Below the pieces are notes generated by a model. That model was not told the origin of the DNA and searched no databases. It saw only the letters and a list, made by a program, of their open reading frames with translations. DNA of 64,000 nucleotides from Calycina herbarum (Eukaryota; Ascomycota; Leotiomycetes; Helotiales; Pezizellaceae): positions 62,001 through 126,000 of the forward strand of contig LLEY01000120.1 of the NCBI GenBank assembly GCA_001414485.1. The letters run 5' to 3'. The number at the start of each line of letters is the position of its first letter. Position 1 is the first letter of the stretch. Below, piece after piece: positions 46,103 through 59,400 of this stretch. The translations under genes were made by a program, and so were the position numbers.

Positions 46103-48174
46103 AATATTGAGTGGTGAGATTTGATTGCTTTGATATCGTACGATGTGGTTGTTGAGGTTTGGGGAAATTTCGAGGGTCTTGAGTCTCTCGTCTTCGTTGC
46201 ATCATTGATTTAGCACCTCGGCACAACCCTGTAGGATTGAGGTTGCACTAGCGGGCGAGATCCAGAAAACTTAGAGTTACTAGAATTGTTTTTTCATCTA
46301 TAAGTTCCAAAAGATTCTTAGTAAGAATATCAAAGGTATATTATCGATCAAAAAGAGAAAGAAGTTTGGACAAGTCAGCTATAGTCATGTGATAAGATTG
46401 AAGAACCTGGCCCCCCTCAAATCGTGCTATTTCTTCACAATGTATAAGGACTACACCACCACATCACGTTTAAAATATCTATAAACTAGTACAACTATTA
46501 ATAAGTCTATTCGAAACCTGCCTATTTTTTTGATATTTTCTGATAGTTGGGTCGCATAAAAATAAAAGATGCCTTTCTACACAAGGTGTACGTTGTACTT
46601 CCGCCCCCGAAGAGCCAGCCCCCCCCCACTGGGCTCCTCTCCCTTCAACCTCCTCCTCAACAGTCTTCTACATGTCAAAAGCTAGCTGCCTCTTCGCAAA
46701 CATTCTGGCGCTATATGATATTGCCTACGAATACACCTTCATAGACTTCCTATTCTCGCCCAGAGTTTTCATTTTTCCTTCTACCAACCGAGCCGCAGAC
46801 TTGGAGCCAACATACTCGAGGCGTCCGAGGGGAGGAGCCATCAAGCGGCATAGCATAGCTATGTTCCACAAGGCTTGAAACCCATCCGTTAGTTGTATTT
46901 CATATACTGCTGGGCGTGGGCATTCGCAAACCCCCCATGAAGACCAGAATCCCAAGTGCCACTGGCCCAGAGCCCCTTGATTTTGTCTTCAATACTCAAA
47001 CCCTTCGATTTGGTCCAATCTTATTCAATATCTATTATCTCTTTCATATTATATGCCTTCTTGATTAGTCTTCAATTATCCTTTCCACTCACACCTTCCA
47101 ATTGCGATGGCCATGGGCCCAACACGTGGGCATGGATTCCCTCAGAATGATATGTGGAATACCCCTCTGTCAGCGCTATCCCGCACTAAACCACCCTGCT
47201 TGCATGTTCTTTGTTACGGGTCTCACTTTAGGGCGACGCTAGAAATGTCGATGTGCAACAGAATGTTTGTTTTCCTCACTACTGCAGCCAGGTTGACAAG
47301 TGATGCCAAGGTATGGCTCTTTCTAGGTAAAGCCCACGTTCTCGGCAGCTGCCGGCAAACATTTTGAAGCTTGCTTGACTTGATGTCAAGCTTCCCAAAC
47401 CGAGAAAGTTCAACAAAAACTGGCCATCTATGCCGGTGTTCTTTGGGATGAAGTACCAGCATGGATGGGCTTGGTTGGAAGAAGTCGTAATATCCTGTTA
47501 TTTTTAAAATCAATTGTCTTTTATGGAAAGCTGCAGCATCCAGTGATGCATATCAAAGAACCAGTCGGATTCTCCCCCTCACCTCCTATATTAACTGCAG
47601 GATCGTTACTGTAGCACAGCAGTACGTCTTCGGTCTCACTAGTCGTGAGTTCGAATTTAGGCAGACGAACACATGGCTTACTAGCAGCTTCCGAATACTC
47701 GGCCTTCTGTGGCGTCTGCGCCGCTCATGCTTTTGGGTTCCGAGGAGCAGACAACTGGGATGAATTCGCGTGGTACATTCGTATCACCTCATCCTAATCC
47801 CAAAGAATCGTTTCCATAATCTTATTTGTTCTATGCGTGTTTCTTTTCCTCCAGTCACAGCGTGGGGTATCAGCGGCGCAAGGTGACGGTTGAGATTTTG
47901 TAATCACTTGATGAATCCCATGTGGCTTAGTTAACCTTCTTGTATTTCCTTCCAATAGCATTGAATCTGCTCTAAGATTTTAGAGCGATTCCCCAAGAAA
48001 GTCTGACCGTATTTGAAGCTTGGGCTGACATGCTCAAAAGAGTCAACCGAGTGGTCACGATTGTATCCCTTCAATAAACGCTAAATAAATACAAATGGCT
48101 ACCCATTGTTTGCTCCGTACAATTCATTCATTTTCGTTTCTTAAGTTCAACATTCTTTTGGACTTAATCTTAGC
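46103..48174. other. Intergenic stretch between SDHAF2 and tyrosinase
   Basis: No protein-coding gene recognised. It serves as the divergent upstream region of SDHAF2 and tyrosinase. A tRNA-like remnant lies at 47604-47664. A short C-run lies near 46621. Confidence 0.4.
47604..47664 (+). other. tRNA-like remnant with A- and B-box-like sequences
   Basis: TAGCACAGCAGT (47612-47623) resembles the RNA polymerase III A box, and GAGTTCGAATTT (47647-47658) a degenerate B box at normal spacing. The CGGTCTCA...GTCGTGAGTTCGA order recalls elongator tRNA-Met. The D, anticodon and T stems do not pair properly, so it is not a working tRNA; a tRNA pseudogene or the head of a SINE is possible. Confidence 0.25.
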
Positions 48175-50237
48175 ATGCTTTTCCAAAGCTTCTTTTCTAC
48201 TGGGCTGCTTGCCGGTCTTGTCGTTACCTTAGTAGAAGCAAAATACCCTCTTTCTCCTTTGACAACTGGAGTCGATCCGACAACTGGTGCTCGACCTTTC
48301 AGAAATAACATTATTGAACTTTATCAAAAAGCCGGACCAACATGGTATGTAACTTACCCCCGAGCTTTGTAAAAATTAGAACATGAACTAATAAATATAG
48401 GGATTTGTATATTCAAGCACTTACTACAATGCAAACTACCCCAGAGGATGATTTGCTTTCCTATTTTCAAATATCCGGTGAGAATTCAATGGGTTGCAAG
48501 AATACAAGAATAATTTTTGATTTTGATTCAAGGTATCCATGGACGTCCTTACTATTCATGGGACGGATACGAGCACAATCCCGACGCCCCAGAAATTGGC
48601 TACTGTACGCATGGGTAAGTCCTTCTCACTTTATTTACTCCTAGCGGAGTTCGTCTGAAGGTGTTTTCAAATGGTATATGCTGACTTCTCATATCCAGAA
48701 ATGTTTTGTTCCCCACTTGGCATCGTCCATATTTGGCTCTCTTTGAAGTAAGCTCGATTCAGCGAAGAAGGAACCCCACCTGTTACAGAACTAACTCCCA
48801 CCAGAAAATCCTCTACGACAACGCCCAAAATATTGCCAAAACCTACACCTCAAACCTAGCAGAATACCAAGCAGCAGCCGACAATTTCCGCATGCCCTAC
48901 TGGGACTGGCCCTCAATCCCAACCATGCCAGAAGCTATAACTCTTCCAACCGTCAAAATTAACACTCCTTCTGGACAAAAAGAAGTCACGAATCCGAATT
49001 TCGAATACAAGTTCTTGAATTTTCCGTTGAATGATACTTGGTTTCCTAGCACGAGCGATAACCAGTTGTCCACGTATGATAGTACGAAGAGATGTCCTTC
49101 TGATGGGGTCTCTAGTAATGGAGCTGCGAATAATAATTTGGCTGGGGCTGGGTTGATGAAAGATACGGTAATCCATGTTTTACTGATTTATGTGTTTACT
49201 TTCACTGATTCTTTGTTTTTCTAGTATGATGTCTTCGCTAAGATAACGGATTTCAACATTATGGCGACTGGTAGTACAGCAGGCCGCTCATTTGAGTACG
49301 TGCATAACAAAGTACATACTGGTATTGGCGGAGGAGGTGGTTTCGTTTCCCTCGGTCATATGTCTGCAGTATCTTACTCCTCCTTCGATCCAGTCTTCTG
49401 GCTCCATCACACCAACGTAGACCGTCTTTTCGCCCTCTGGGAAGCCGTCAATCCAGCCTCATTCCTCGCCCCCGCAGTCGATACGACAGGGACCTTCACC
49501 ATACCAATTGGAACGAACGATACCGTCTCATCTCCCCTAACACCCTTCACAGTGGGTGATGGCACAACACCTTTTACATCAACCTCCTCTCGCTTTACAA
49601 AAGACTTCGGTTATGCTTATCCCGAAATACTCGATTGGACAATGAACGAGGAGGATTTGAAAAAGAATGTTACAGCGTGGATAAATACGCATTGGGCTCC
49701 TGCTACTGCGACGAAATCTAGACGAAGAGTTGGAAATATGGAGAGAGCAGGGAAGGAAAATCGGGAGTGGTCTGTTGCGATTAAGGCACTTGATACTGCA
49801 TTTGGGAAAGAGAGATATGTTGTTGAAGTTAGTGTGAAGGGTCAGAAAATTGGAGAGATGCAGGTTGTCCCTCCTGCTGCTGCCATCGAGGGTAAAGTGG
49901 GGAATGTGAATTCGACTACGAATTATGAGATTGATCTTGATGATGTTTTGGTAGGATCTGGTATTGATGTAGAGGATGTTAGTGCAGTTACGAGTTTCTT
50001 GCAAGGTGGATTGGAGTGGAATGCTCAAAAGGTACTCCTTCCTATATTTTTCTTTCTCGGGATTCTGTAGCAAGCTAACAATTTTCACAGTCCGATTCGG
50101 TATCCATTCCAGGAGCTCAAGTTCCCGGGCTGTTTATCACAGTAAAGGATGTTCTCGTCACACCCGCCGCGGATATCACTGAGTTCCCGCACTACGGTCT
50201 TAGCACCTCACATCCCGAGGTTACAAATGGAAAATAG
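48175..50237 (+). CDS. Secreted tyrosinase (type-3 copper polyphenol oxidase)
   Basis: Seven exons: 48175-48344, 48401-48477, 48533-48614, 48699-48747, 48805-49167, 49225-50031, 50091-50237; 564 aa. It should oxidise monophenols and o-diphenols to quinones, feeding DOPA-type melanin or quinone tanning. The N-terminal 22 residues (MLFQSFFSTGLLAGL...VEA) form a signal peptide. CuA ligands: His in GIHGRPYYSWDG, His in YCTHGN (the CTH order implies the Cys-His thioether bridge) and His in PTWHRPY. CuB: two His in EYVHNKVHTG and the third in WLHHTNVDRLFALW. MPYWDWP and YSSFDPVFW are also family motifs. The C-terminal domain (about residues 380-564) resembles the shielding domain removed on activation of fungal tyrosinases. 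All copper ligands are present. A role in spore or host-contact melanisation is inference. Confidence 0.95.
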
Positions 50238-51374
50238 TTGGAGGGTACTGTTGGGTAGAGCGGCTGTGTTATTCTTTCTTGTATATTGTTTCTATTGTCG
50301 GGTTTTTGATGAGCTTTATTTCATTCCTGGTTTCCTTTCTAGGTTCGGAGTGAGGATAGAAAAGGGGGGAGCTTCAGAGCTAAGCCGGGTTACTTATACG
50401 GTTATACCTTCTTTCAACGTAAAGAATCTTTCAACTTTTAGCAACCCAAGATCCCCTGGATCCTATTTCTAAAAGCGTGACTTCCACTGGTTTCACGCAT
50501 TCAGCACTACACATTAAACACACTCTTCACGCGCAATTGAGGATAGGCTCTGTCATTCTAACTTTATCAAGAGAGCAGTTACACCGTTATTTCCCTCCAT
50601 ACTGATAATATCTCGAGTTTTGTTCGGCAGCCAGGGTCAGCGACTCGGTGAAAGGTATATCTCATTACGTGTCTTTCTGACTCTAGGTGACTTCATCAAC
50701 ACTAACCCGCAATCAACAAAAATACCAAGGAAGATGAACGGTCAAAGACTGAGCTCCCAGGAACTCCTTTTCTTGAGAAGCGAGAGTTATTCATAAGTTT
50801 CTTACTTGGTGTAAAACACTTGGTGCAACGTACCTAGGTAGTCTTGGAGGCGTAAAGGGTACTCAATCCCGGCATAATCCAAAAGCGAGAAAACCACCAC
50901 ATGCGCATGTTCTTCGTCTTCAATACAGCATCAATCCAATTTCATAATTCTTGTATCAACTTCTACAAATTCATGCAATACTTGAAAATGGTTGCAGTTA
51001 TTGTTAATTTCCCTCCCTCAACCCCTGTTCGCACCCCGCCAACAATGACGACACCCCCACCAACGTCCGGGTCGTCGTCTCCCAAACTTCACCCCATCGC
51101 CAATCGCCAATCGCCATCGCCATCGCCATCGCCATCGCCATCCCCATTTCCATCCCCATTCCCAACTCCAACTACGAATCAAAACACCAAAACGGAGACC
51201 AAAAAAGAATCAAAAGGGCCGCAAACTATCTCTCCCATCACAACCCTTCTCTGTACCCTCCTCCTCCTCTTCGCCTTCTTCCCGACGCTGTTGCATCTCC
51301 TCTGGTCGTACCCTCTGTCTTTCCTCCTTCCCTCCACCACCCCAAGCACATACGAATCCACCTCGAACCTCAAA
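50238..51374. other. Intergenic stretch / uncertain N-terminal extension of UPF0047 gene
   Basis: Up to about 50900 I see no gene. From 50901 the sequence is open in frame with the UPF0047 protein and may be coding (see that entry). Confidence 0.4.
51094..51160 (+). repeat. CCATCG/CCATTC microsatellite
   Basis: Tandem CCATCG hexamers grading into CCATTC/CCATCC. In the frame open to the UPF0047 protein it codes a Ser-Pro repeat. Hexamer length change would preserve frame. Confidence 0.8.
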
Positions 51375-51940
51375 ATGTCGTGGTCCCAAACAAGCATCAA
51401 CCTGCCACCTAAATCGCGAGGGTCATATCTCATCACAGATATCATCATGAAGGAGGTACCTGCGATCAAAGAATACAAGGTTGGACTATTGAATCTGTTT
51501 ATTCAACATACCAGTTGTGCGCTGTCTTTGAATGAAAACTGTAAGTTTTACCAACCCCAATCGGAGTTGGACTTGGGGGTTTCTAATCATTGTTAGGGGA
51601 TGAGGATGTTAGGGCAGATATGTCGGATGCGCTGGATAGGATTGTGCCCGAGGATAAGAAAGGGAGAGGTGGAAATGGATTGTATAGACATGATGCGGAG
51701 GGTAGTGATGATATGCCGGTATGTGGTTTTGCCGATTCTTCCGATTTCAAGGGGAAAATGCTAACTGGGTTTTCTACGTAGGCACATATTAAGAGCGCTC
51801 TGATAGGAGCCAGCGTCACGATCCCAATCAAGAACGGCAAGCTTGCGACGGGTACATGGCAGGGCATTTGGTTCTTAGAGTTTCGGGCGAGTAAACATGC
51901 GAGGAGTGTTGTTGCTACGATCCAGGGAGAGAAAGCTTGA
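51375..51940 (+). CDS. UPF0047/YjbQ family protein
   Basis: Core model: 51375-51540, 51597-51718, 51782-51940 (introns 56 and 63 bp), 148 aa from MSWSQTSINLPP, the usual size and start of the family. Visible signatures: NLFIQHTSCALSLNENWDED around the first splice, GLYRHDAEGSDDMPAHIKSA, and a TGTWQGIWFLEFR C-terminus. E. coli YjbQ shows weak thiamine-phosphate synthase activity; the true function is not settled. The frame is open upstream to an ATG at 50901, which would add 158 residues: a Pro/Ser-rich stretch coded by a CCATCG microsatellite and a hydrophobic segment (TLLCTLLLLFAFFPTLLHLL), making a membrane-anchored form (306 aa). Which start is used cannot be decided here. The 3' end converges with CFIm25, 406 bp apart. 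Confidence 0.88.
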
Positions 51941-52346
51941 GGAGTGCAACATTTGGATTTGGGAGGGCAACAAAACTGGAGTTTTAGGTGGACAATCAAC
52001 CTTGGGATGGACACAAGACAACATCAGATGGTGATTGAAGATTGAGGATTGAGATGGCTATATTGCTAATTTGATAGCAATTCGCTTCCAAAGCTATTGC
52101 ATATACACAGTTTCCTGTGATGAACACGGGAAAGCTTTCTTCAAGAGTATGGCTCCTAGAAGGAAAATCCACATACTTGTAGGCTATCTTGTTATATCGG
52201 TATGACGTACCTAGGTACTCCTTCACAGATGACAACTCATGACTCCTGTTGAACCTCGAATCCCGAGTCTCGTATGCTGATGTGTCTGTGTATCCATAAA
52301 ACTCCAACCCCGTCTATTCACACATTTTCGCCTTCATTTATCCTCT

Positions 52347-53222
<876 letters not shown>

Positions 53223-53916
53223 GATTGCGGTTGTCTTGGATTGTTGATCGAGAGATGGGGGAGATTTGGTGGGGAGCCTCGAGAGCTGGTGCTTTTGGTG
53301 TCGCGATTAATCTGCCCGAAGGCGGTGAGGAGCTTCAACTCCACGATATCACGAGATTTTTAGGACTCTAATCTATTTCTTCTATTACTCTTCCAAGTCA
53401 TGTTTATGGGATATGGTATCGAGGATTCTTGTGCGCCGTTCTGAGTTCCTTTGGACAGTAGTTGGGGGTTGAGCCTATTCCGAACGCTGAACCCCATGAA
53501 GGGCCAACAGTACAAGATCAATCCTATTACTTCCAAGAGAAATATATATATATATATATATATATATTCGACCTAGAGGTTTTATGCGCCAACAGTCATC
53601 ACGGGGCAGTGGGAGAACTCCACCCCCGCGATTCATTTTCGACGATGATAAACCGTATAGATGAGAAAGGGGGGAGGGGGGTATACATGAGAATTTTGGG
53701 AGCCAAAGTCGTGCCATAGGTTCGGGGTCGAGGCAAGAGGGAAGGAGCGACCTTGACATTTCACTTGAACATTTTCCCACCTCGGTTCTTCACTGATTAT
53801 TCAAGAATTTCCGAGACAATTGAAATAACCGTCAACCCACGATGAACTATATCGCCTCATATTTACATTTTTACTCGCAACTTCTATCATTTCCCTTCAT
53901 ATCCTCACAGAAAACC
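53223..53916. other. Intergenic stretch with AT microsatellite
   Basis: Separates CFIm25 from the LtrA-like gene. It contains a pure AT dinucleotide run at 53542-53567. G-rich sequence near 53660-53680 and a GAGGGAAGGAGCGAC word (about 53739) are shared with the region near 41500. Confidence 0.5.
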
Positions 53917-55373
53917 TCAATCAACATTCTCCCTTGGTTCGATAAATCTCCAACCCTTCTCGAGTCCAGTAATCCACTCCCATAAAAACAAAGCATATAA
54001 TAAGGCAACTACACACCCAAACCAAAGACTAGGAATCATACCGTCCATGACAGGAAGGCACAGAATCACTACAGTAACTGGTATTCGTAACCCCATTCGT
54101 ACCCATCTCGAGTTCACAACGAGGGTTCCTGCTTTATCCACCGGACGATTGAGAAGTGCAATCACCGTCATGGAAAAGAGCACTATCGCGAGGGCGACAG
54201 AAGCTGACCACATAGCATAAAGTTCTTCCGTAGGAGAGTCAATAGGAACTTCTTCTGAAGCTGCTGTAACTTCTCTTTTTTGCTCACCCTCAATTAGTCC
54301 ATGACTGGGGGGATGCTCAATCATGTACAACGATGAAGAGGCAAGAATGAGTTGGGCCGCAAACAGATACAAATGGAACCTTTTCACAAGTTAGCTCACT
54401 CCTAAATTCAACACATCCCTCAGAAGAAGTGGAAAACTTACGTCTGCCACAAAACAGGTTTCCACCAAGTCCTCCTCAAAGCATGAACAAAAACCTTCGT
54501 CCTATCCCCATTGAAATACAACCAATGAAGGATATAATACATCAACAAAGCCGTCAGGACAGTCCCACTCCTCGACGTAATCGCCATCCCAGAGGGACTT
54601 CCCTCAATTAGTCGAACAACTCCTTCTCCAAGGATGATAATAAAGAATCCTTCGTATCGCTCCACGTAATGGTCTGTGTGAACGATTCTTTTCATCCCCG
54701 GGGTGAGCAATCGATCCGCCGTTGGAGAGAGGAGGAATATACCAACGGGATGTTCAATCACATTTCCCACAACCAGCAGCCCGAGTTTACCGGGGTAATC
54801 GACGTAAATAGCTGCCATCCAGAATGCGGAAGCGACACAGCAGATGACGAGTTTGAACCAGAAGAGTCGCCAGAGAAAAGGGAGGAATATACTTTGCGCG
54901 AGTTGGGCCAGGAGAAATGATGCTCGTGCAACGAGGTAGATTCCGATGAGGAGAGTTAGAGAGTTCGCATCCTCTGTGTAGTAATTTACGCAGTACACTC
55001 TTAAGCTATCCCATAATCTCCAAATTGGTAAGAACAAGAGTATGAATTCTAAAACAGCAGTCCCAGTAGCATCAGGCTCTCCTGAAAAGGCCACTTCGCT
55101 GAATGTAGAGGAGATGTTCGCGATGATTCCAACCCATACGAGATCAACGAAGAGATCCAGACGGGAAAGTTGTTTTCGGAGGTTGTCAGAAGAGCGTTCT
55201 TCGCTGTCTCTGAAGCTGGAGGCACTATTTTCGGTCGTTTCTCGAGTAATTTTGGGTTCGCCGAAGGAAGAGTGGGAGCTGGTTCCAGTGAGACTATGGT
55301 ATTGATGTGCACGAGGTCTTTTTATCATTTCCGCCTGGCGAGAAGGTTGGGTTTCTATGAGGACTTCGTTCAT
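53917..55373 (-). CDS. LtrA-like (low temperature requirement A) multispanning membrane protein
   Basis: Two exons, minus strand: 54442-55373 and 53917-54379, intron 62 bp, 464 aa from the ATG at 55373. The LtrA family hallmark is RLDLFVDLVWVGIIANI (about residues 70-86), matching the ELFFDLVFV motif. About ten hydrophobic segments follow, including GTAVLEFILLFLPIWRLWDS, LTLLIGIYLVARASFLLAQL and VALAIVLFSMTVIALL. HYVERYEGFFIIILGEGVV, another family signature, is intact. The molecular function of LtrA proteins is unknown; the name comes from a Listeria mutant that fails to grow in the cold. The frame remains open for about 100 codons 5' of the chosen ATG without another ATG, so a short upstream exon may supply the true start. 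Confidence 0.88.
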
Positions 55374-56329
55374 GTTTGTGAGATTTCGGGGTTCTCGATT
55401 AAACCACTTCTTTCGTTCATTCGAGTACTGGGGTGTGGCTCGTTCCTCTTCGTTGAAAGCAACATTATTTAAATTTGAGTCGCTTTCAGCGATGGGTGTC
55501 GTGGTCTCTGATGAGATCGCGGGTTCCGATTCCGCTGATACGACTTGAAAAGTAGATATTGTGAGGTGTTGATGAGGAATGAAAGAAAAGGCATCCCTCA
55601 GCTTCTTCTGAGGGTTAACAACATCAAGGCAACGAGAGCCAGTGCATATCCGCGATCTGCGATCAAGTCGAAACTAAAATTGAAGAGGAGATGTCGAGTT
55701 GAAAGGAGCTGTTATCGATAGGTAACCAACCTATGGCGCTATAAAACGCCACGAAATGCATGTCTTTGTTTTCATACGCTTGCAAAATCGTGAATGGTAC
55801 AACCATCCACCAACTACTAAAGAAAGCTTCAAAAGCAAATCAGCTTCAATGATCATTGTAGAAAGCTTGACCATAATTAGGTTTTGACTAGAATTAGAAG
55901 GAACAATATCAGCCTTGCAAGATGTGGAGAGAGGATGGAGAAAAGCCATACCTAGTTTGAATTCCAGCTACCTAAGTGAGGTAAGTAAAATTGGCCAATC
56001 CAATGGCATTGCATGATGGAGCCTCCTCAATTCTTTGGGCACAAAGTATCCAACAAGTATATTGTAATGTTATACAATTCGTGTACTCATATCTATAACA
56101 TTACCCAAAAAAGCAAGCCAAATTAATCCAATGACCCACCCCCAGCCCCTAAAGGAGTAGAAATTGCATCCTACAAACCATATTAATTAATCTGCAGACT
56201 CATACACACGTAACAGCATTTCAGTTTCCACCTACCTTTTCATCCCCAGCCCTGAACTGCCTCATCGACTTTTCTTCAATCTACCTCAATGCCAGCCCAG
56301 TTTCGAGTTGTGGATCGTTTTGAACACCA
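55374..56329. other. 5' region of LtrA-like gene and 3' flank of calpain
   Basis: The first 300 bp (to about 55680) may code for an N-terminal extension of the LtrA-like protein. The remainder shows no gene. Confidence 0.4.
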
Positions 56330-56432
56330 TTATTGGCTGTCCAATGTGACCTGTTTCTTCTCTGTATCCTCCCCTGGAGCAGGCATTTTGATTTCCTCCT
56401 TTGGTAGTATCGATTCCAAATCTTTATCTGTT

Positions 56433-56473
<41 letters not shown>

Positions 56474-59400
56474 GGATCCGGTTTCCTTCGTTTCGTTGTT
56501 TGGTTTGGTTTCGATTTCTTGCCTGTTGTTTGCTTCAACGGTTGGAGTATATGGGATCTTTTCTTCGCTCGGGTTGGGGGACGTCGGAAGTCCCCTGAAT
56601 TGTCTGACAACCTCCATCTCTTCCGGAGTCAACTCGAAGTCGTGAAATTTTATGGATGACTTTCTATCACCTGACGGTTCTGTGTCAGGTTTGACGTTTT
56701 CAACACCAACAGTAGTTGTCATCGTAGTGTTTTCGACCTTCTCTTTCTTTTCAACTGCAGCTGGGCCTTCCATCTTACCATCCAAATTCGCCGCTTTGCT
56801 AGCTTTCGGATTGATCTCATCCTTGACATCCTCTTCCCCATCCTTTTTCCCTTTCTCAACAAATGCTGGTTCTTCCACTTTATCGTTCAATTTCGTCGCC
56901 TCGACGGTCTTTGGAATGATATCAGTCTTCCCTTCCTCCTCTTTTCCATCACCTTTCTCAGATGCTGCTGGGTTTTCCACTTCGTTTTCCAATTTTGTGG
57001 TCTCGTCGGCCTTCACAATGATCTCGGGTTTTCTCTCCTCTTTCTCGTCCTCCCCATCAGCATCATTTCCTCCCTCGTCGCCATCAACAATTTTATCTTC
57101 TTCTTCCTCTCCATCTTCCTCTTCATTCTCCTCTTCATCCTCCTCATAAATCAAAACCTCCATCCCATCATCCATCCCAAAAACCCTAAACCCAATGACT
57201 GCAACCGCATTCCAAGCCTCCACCTCCTCCTCATCCTCATCCCCGTCTGCACTCCTTTCTTTCCCTCCAGCCCCTCGATGTCCACTTCTTTGAGCGCCAG
57301 CAACATCTTCGTCACTAAACAGGTCCCCAAACTCACTAATAGGACTGGCACTCGACTCGCCCTCATCAGTAATGTAGTTAGGTTGAGGCGGTGGTCCACG
57401 GTTGTAATTCCTTGCCTGGGAGACCATGGAATTCTTGCGGTTCTCTGCTCGATAGGGTAAAGGTGGTGGACCGAGGGGAAGTGAGTCGGTGCGCATGAGT
57501 CGGTGATGTGAGTGTGGTGATGGACCGAGGACTATGGAATTTGGCGTTTCGGGGGTGGCTTGGGAGCTGGAGGGTGTGGAGCGAATAAAGACTGGGTTAG
57601 TTTGACATGCTTTTTCTGTGTCGTTTATTTGTTGAAGTTCGGGATTTGCTGGTGAGTTTTCTGCTTTCGATAGTTCCTCGGGAGATTCTGTCTGTACGCC
57701 CTTGTCTTCGATGATAATTGCTGGTTTCCCGGGAGTAGGTTCGGTTTGAGAAGCTGCGTCTTTTGGTTTTGCTTCAAACTTTGCCTTGGCTTTCTTTTCA
57801 TCTTGAATAAGTTTCCTCTCTCTCTTCTCCCGGTTCTTCTTATCCTGCTTCCTAAAGACATCTCGATGAAGATGTCTCTTTTCCCAATTCTTCCTCCTTG
57901 TCGCCATCCTCGCATCCCTAGCCTTTTTTCTCTCCGCCGCCTTCTTCTTCGCGGCTTTCGAATTGAGATGTATTGTTGCCTTTCTATGAGCAAAATCATA
58001 CGAAGCACCAACTTGCGCCAGTTTATCGTTATCAATCTTCCTCTTGCACTGTCTCTTCACAACCTCCTCCGCAGTCAACTGCCCCGGGTGTCGTTCCGCA
58101 ACAACTTGAATAAACACCGCATAAGTCCCCGCAGCCAAACTCCCCAACTCAGCGACCACGGATCTTGCCATGAGGTAATTCCCGTGACTCCTAACAATAA
58201 AATCCTCCTCTCCCTCCACGCCAACTTCATGCACCCGAAACTGTAATCGGAAATCATACTGCCCCTGTAATCCCTCAAAATAGCGGTCATCAAGTTGTGA
58301 CAAAACCATAACAATGGGACTCTCTTTTTTGAAAACAATTCTAAATTTTTGCTCAAATTCCGCTTTCCACGGTACCTCCATACTGATCCATTTCTGCGCG
58401 AATCTCCAATCCGGAGAATCCATGAAGAGACGTGTACGATCGAAATGTTGATATTTACGAAGTAAATCCGAGTATGAGATCCAGAAGACGCTGTCGTTGC
58501 CGAATTTGTGGTTGAGTTCTATTTGGGCGGAAGGGGTGAACTCTTTACTGCCGTCGGACCAGGCACCTTCCCAATTACCTTTCTTGCCTTTGCCCCAGGG
58601 GTTACTTGTATTATTAGTAAAGGGGGCTTTCAAAATGGAGGGAGCTACTCACCGAAGTTTGAGAAGTCTTTCTCCAGTTGAGAGTTCTCGAGCTTCCATA
58701 ACGACATAAGCATGTCCTTCTGAAATACCATCTCGGTCACCATATCCACCATCGAGAAGACCAGTCGAGCACCCAAACAAGAATTCTTTGTTGACCTTGA
58801 GAATCTCATTTGTCCAAAATTCATCAGTATCAAGGATATCAGAAGTCAAAAGCTCAGTTGACATTCCCCCAGTCAAATCTTCAACTCCCTCGCTGTTATA
58901 AAAGTTAGAATTGCGACTTCGGGATGAAGCAGACGAACGAGCTTACCCATTCCATCCACCTTGTAGAGCCCCATAATCACCATGGGCTTTTGCGTATGCT
59001 TTTTCTAGCAATGGCAACCATGTCTCGTTTTGATCCGCGCAATGCGCAAAGTAGAGTGCTTGTGACCCAGTCTGATATGTCTTTCGATACTCTGCTTCGA
59101 CATCCTCTCTGTCTGAGAGTTCAAGGAGATGTCGTTGCAATGATGGAGAATCCCAATCGGGGTTTTTGAGATACAATTTGTCATCGATGATGGATATTAT
59201 CCATTCGCCATCTAGTTTTATATGTTAGATATATATGACGTCTATGAACTTAAAGGAAATGTCCAAAATAGTTTAGTTGTTCGGTTGGTAACCTTCATGA
59301 TGAGTAGGCATGCTTGTGATGCTGCCAAAAGACCAAGAAAGTAGTTATGACATTTGACAACAGGAATGATACAAACAGAAAGATATATTATTGAATGCTA

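Noticed and set aside
56652..58246. Plus-strand frames of 165 and 166 codons rich in Ser and Leu
   Set aside because: Antisense shadows of the acidic tail of the calpain-like gene.
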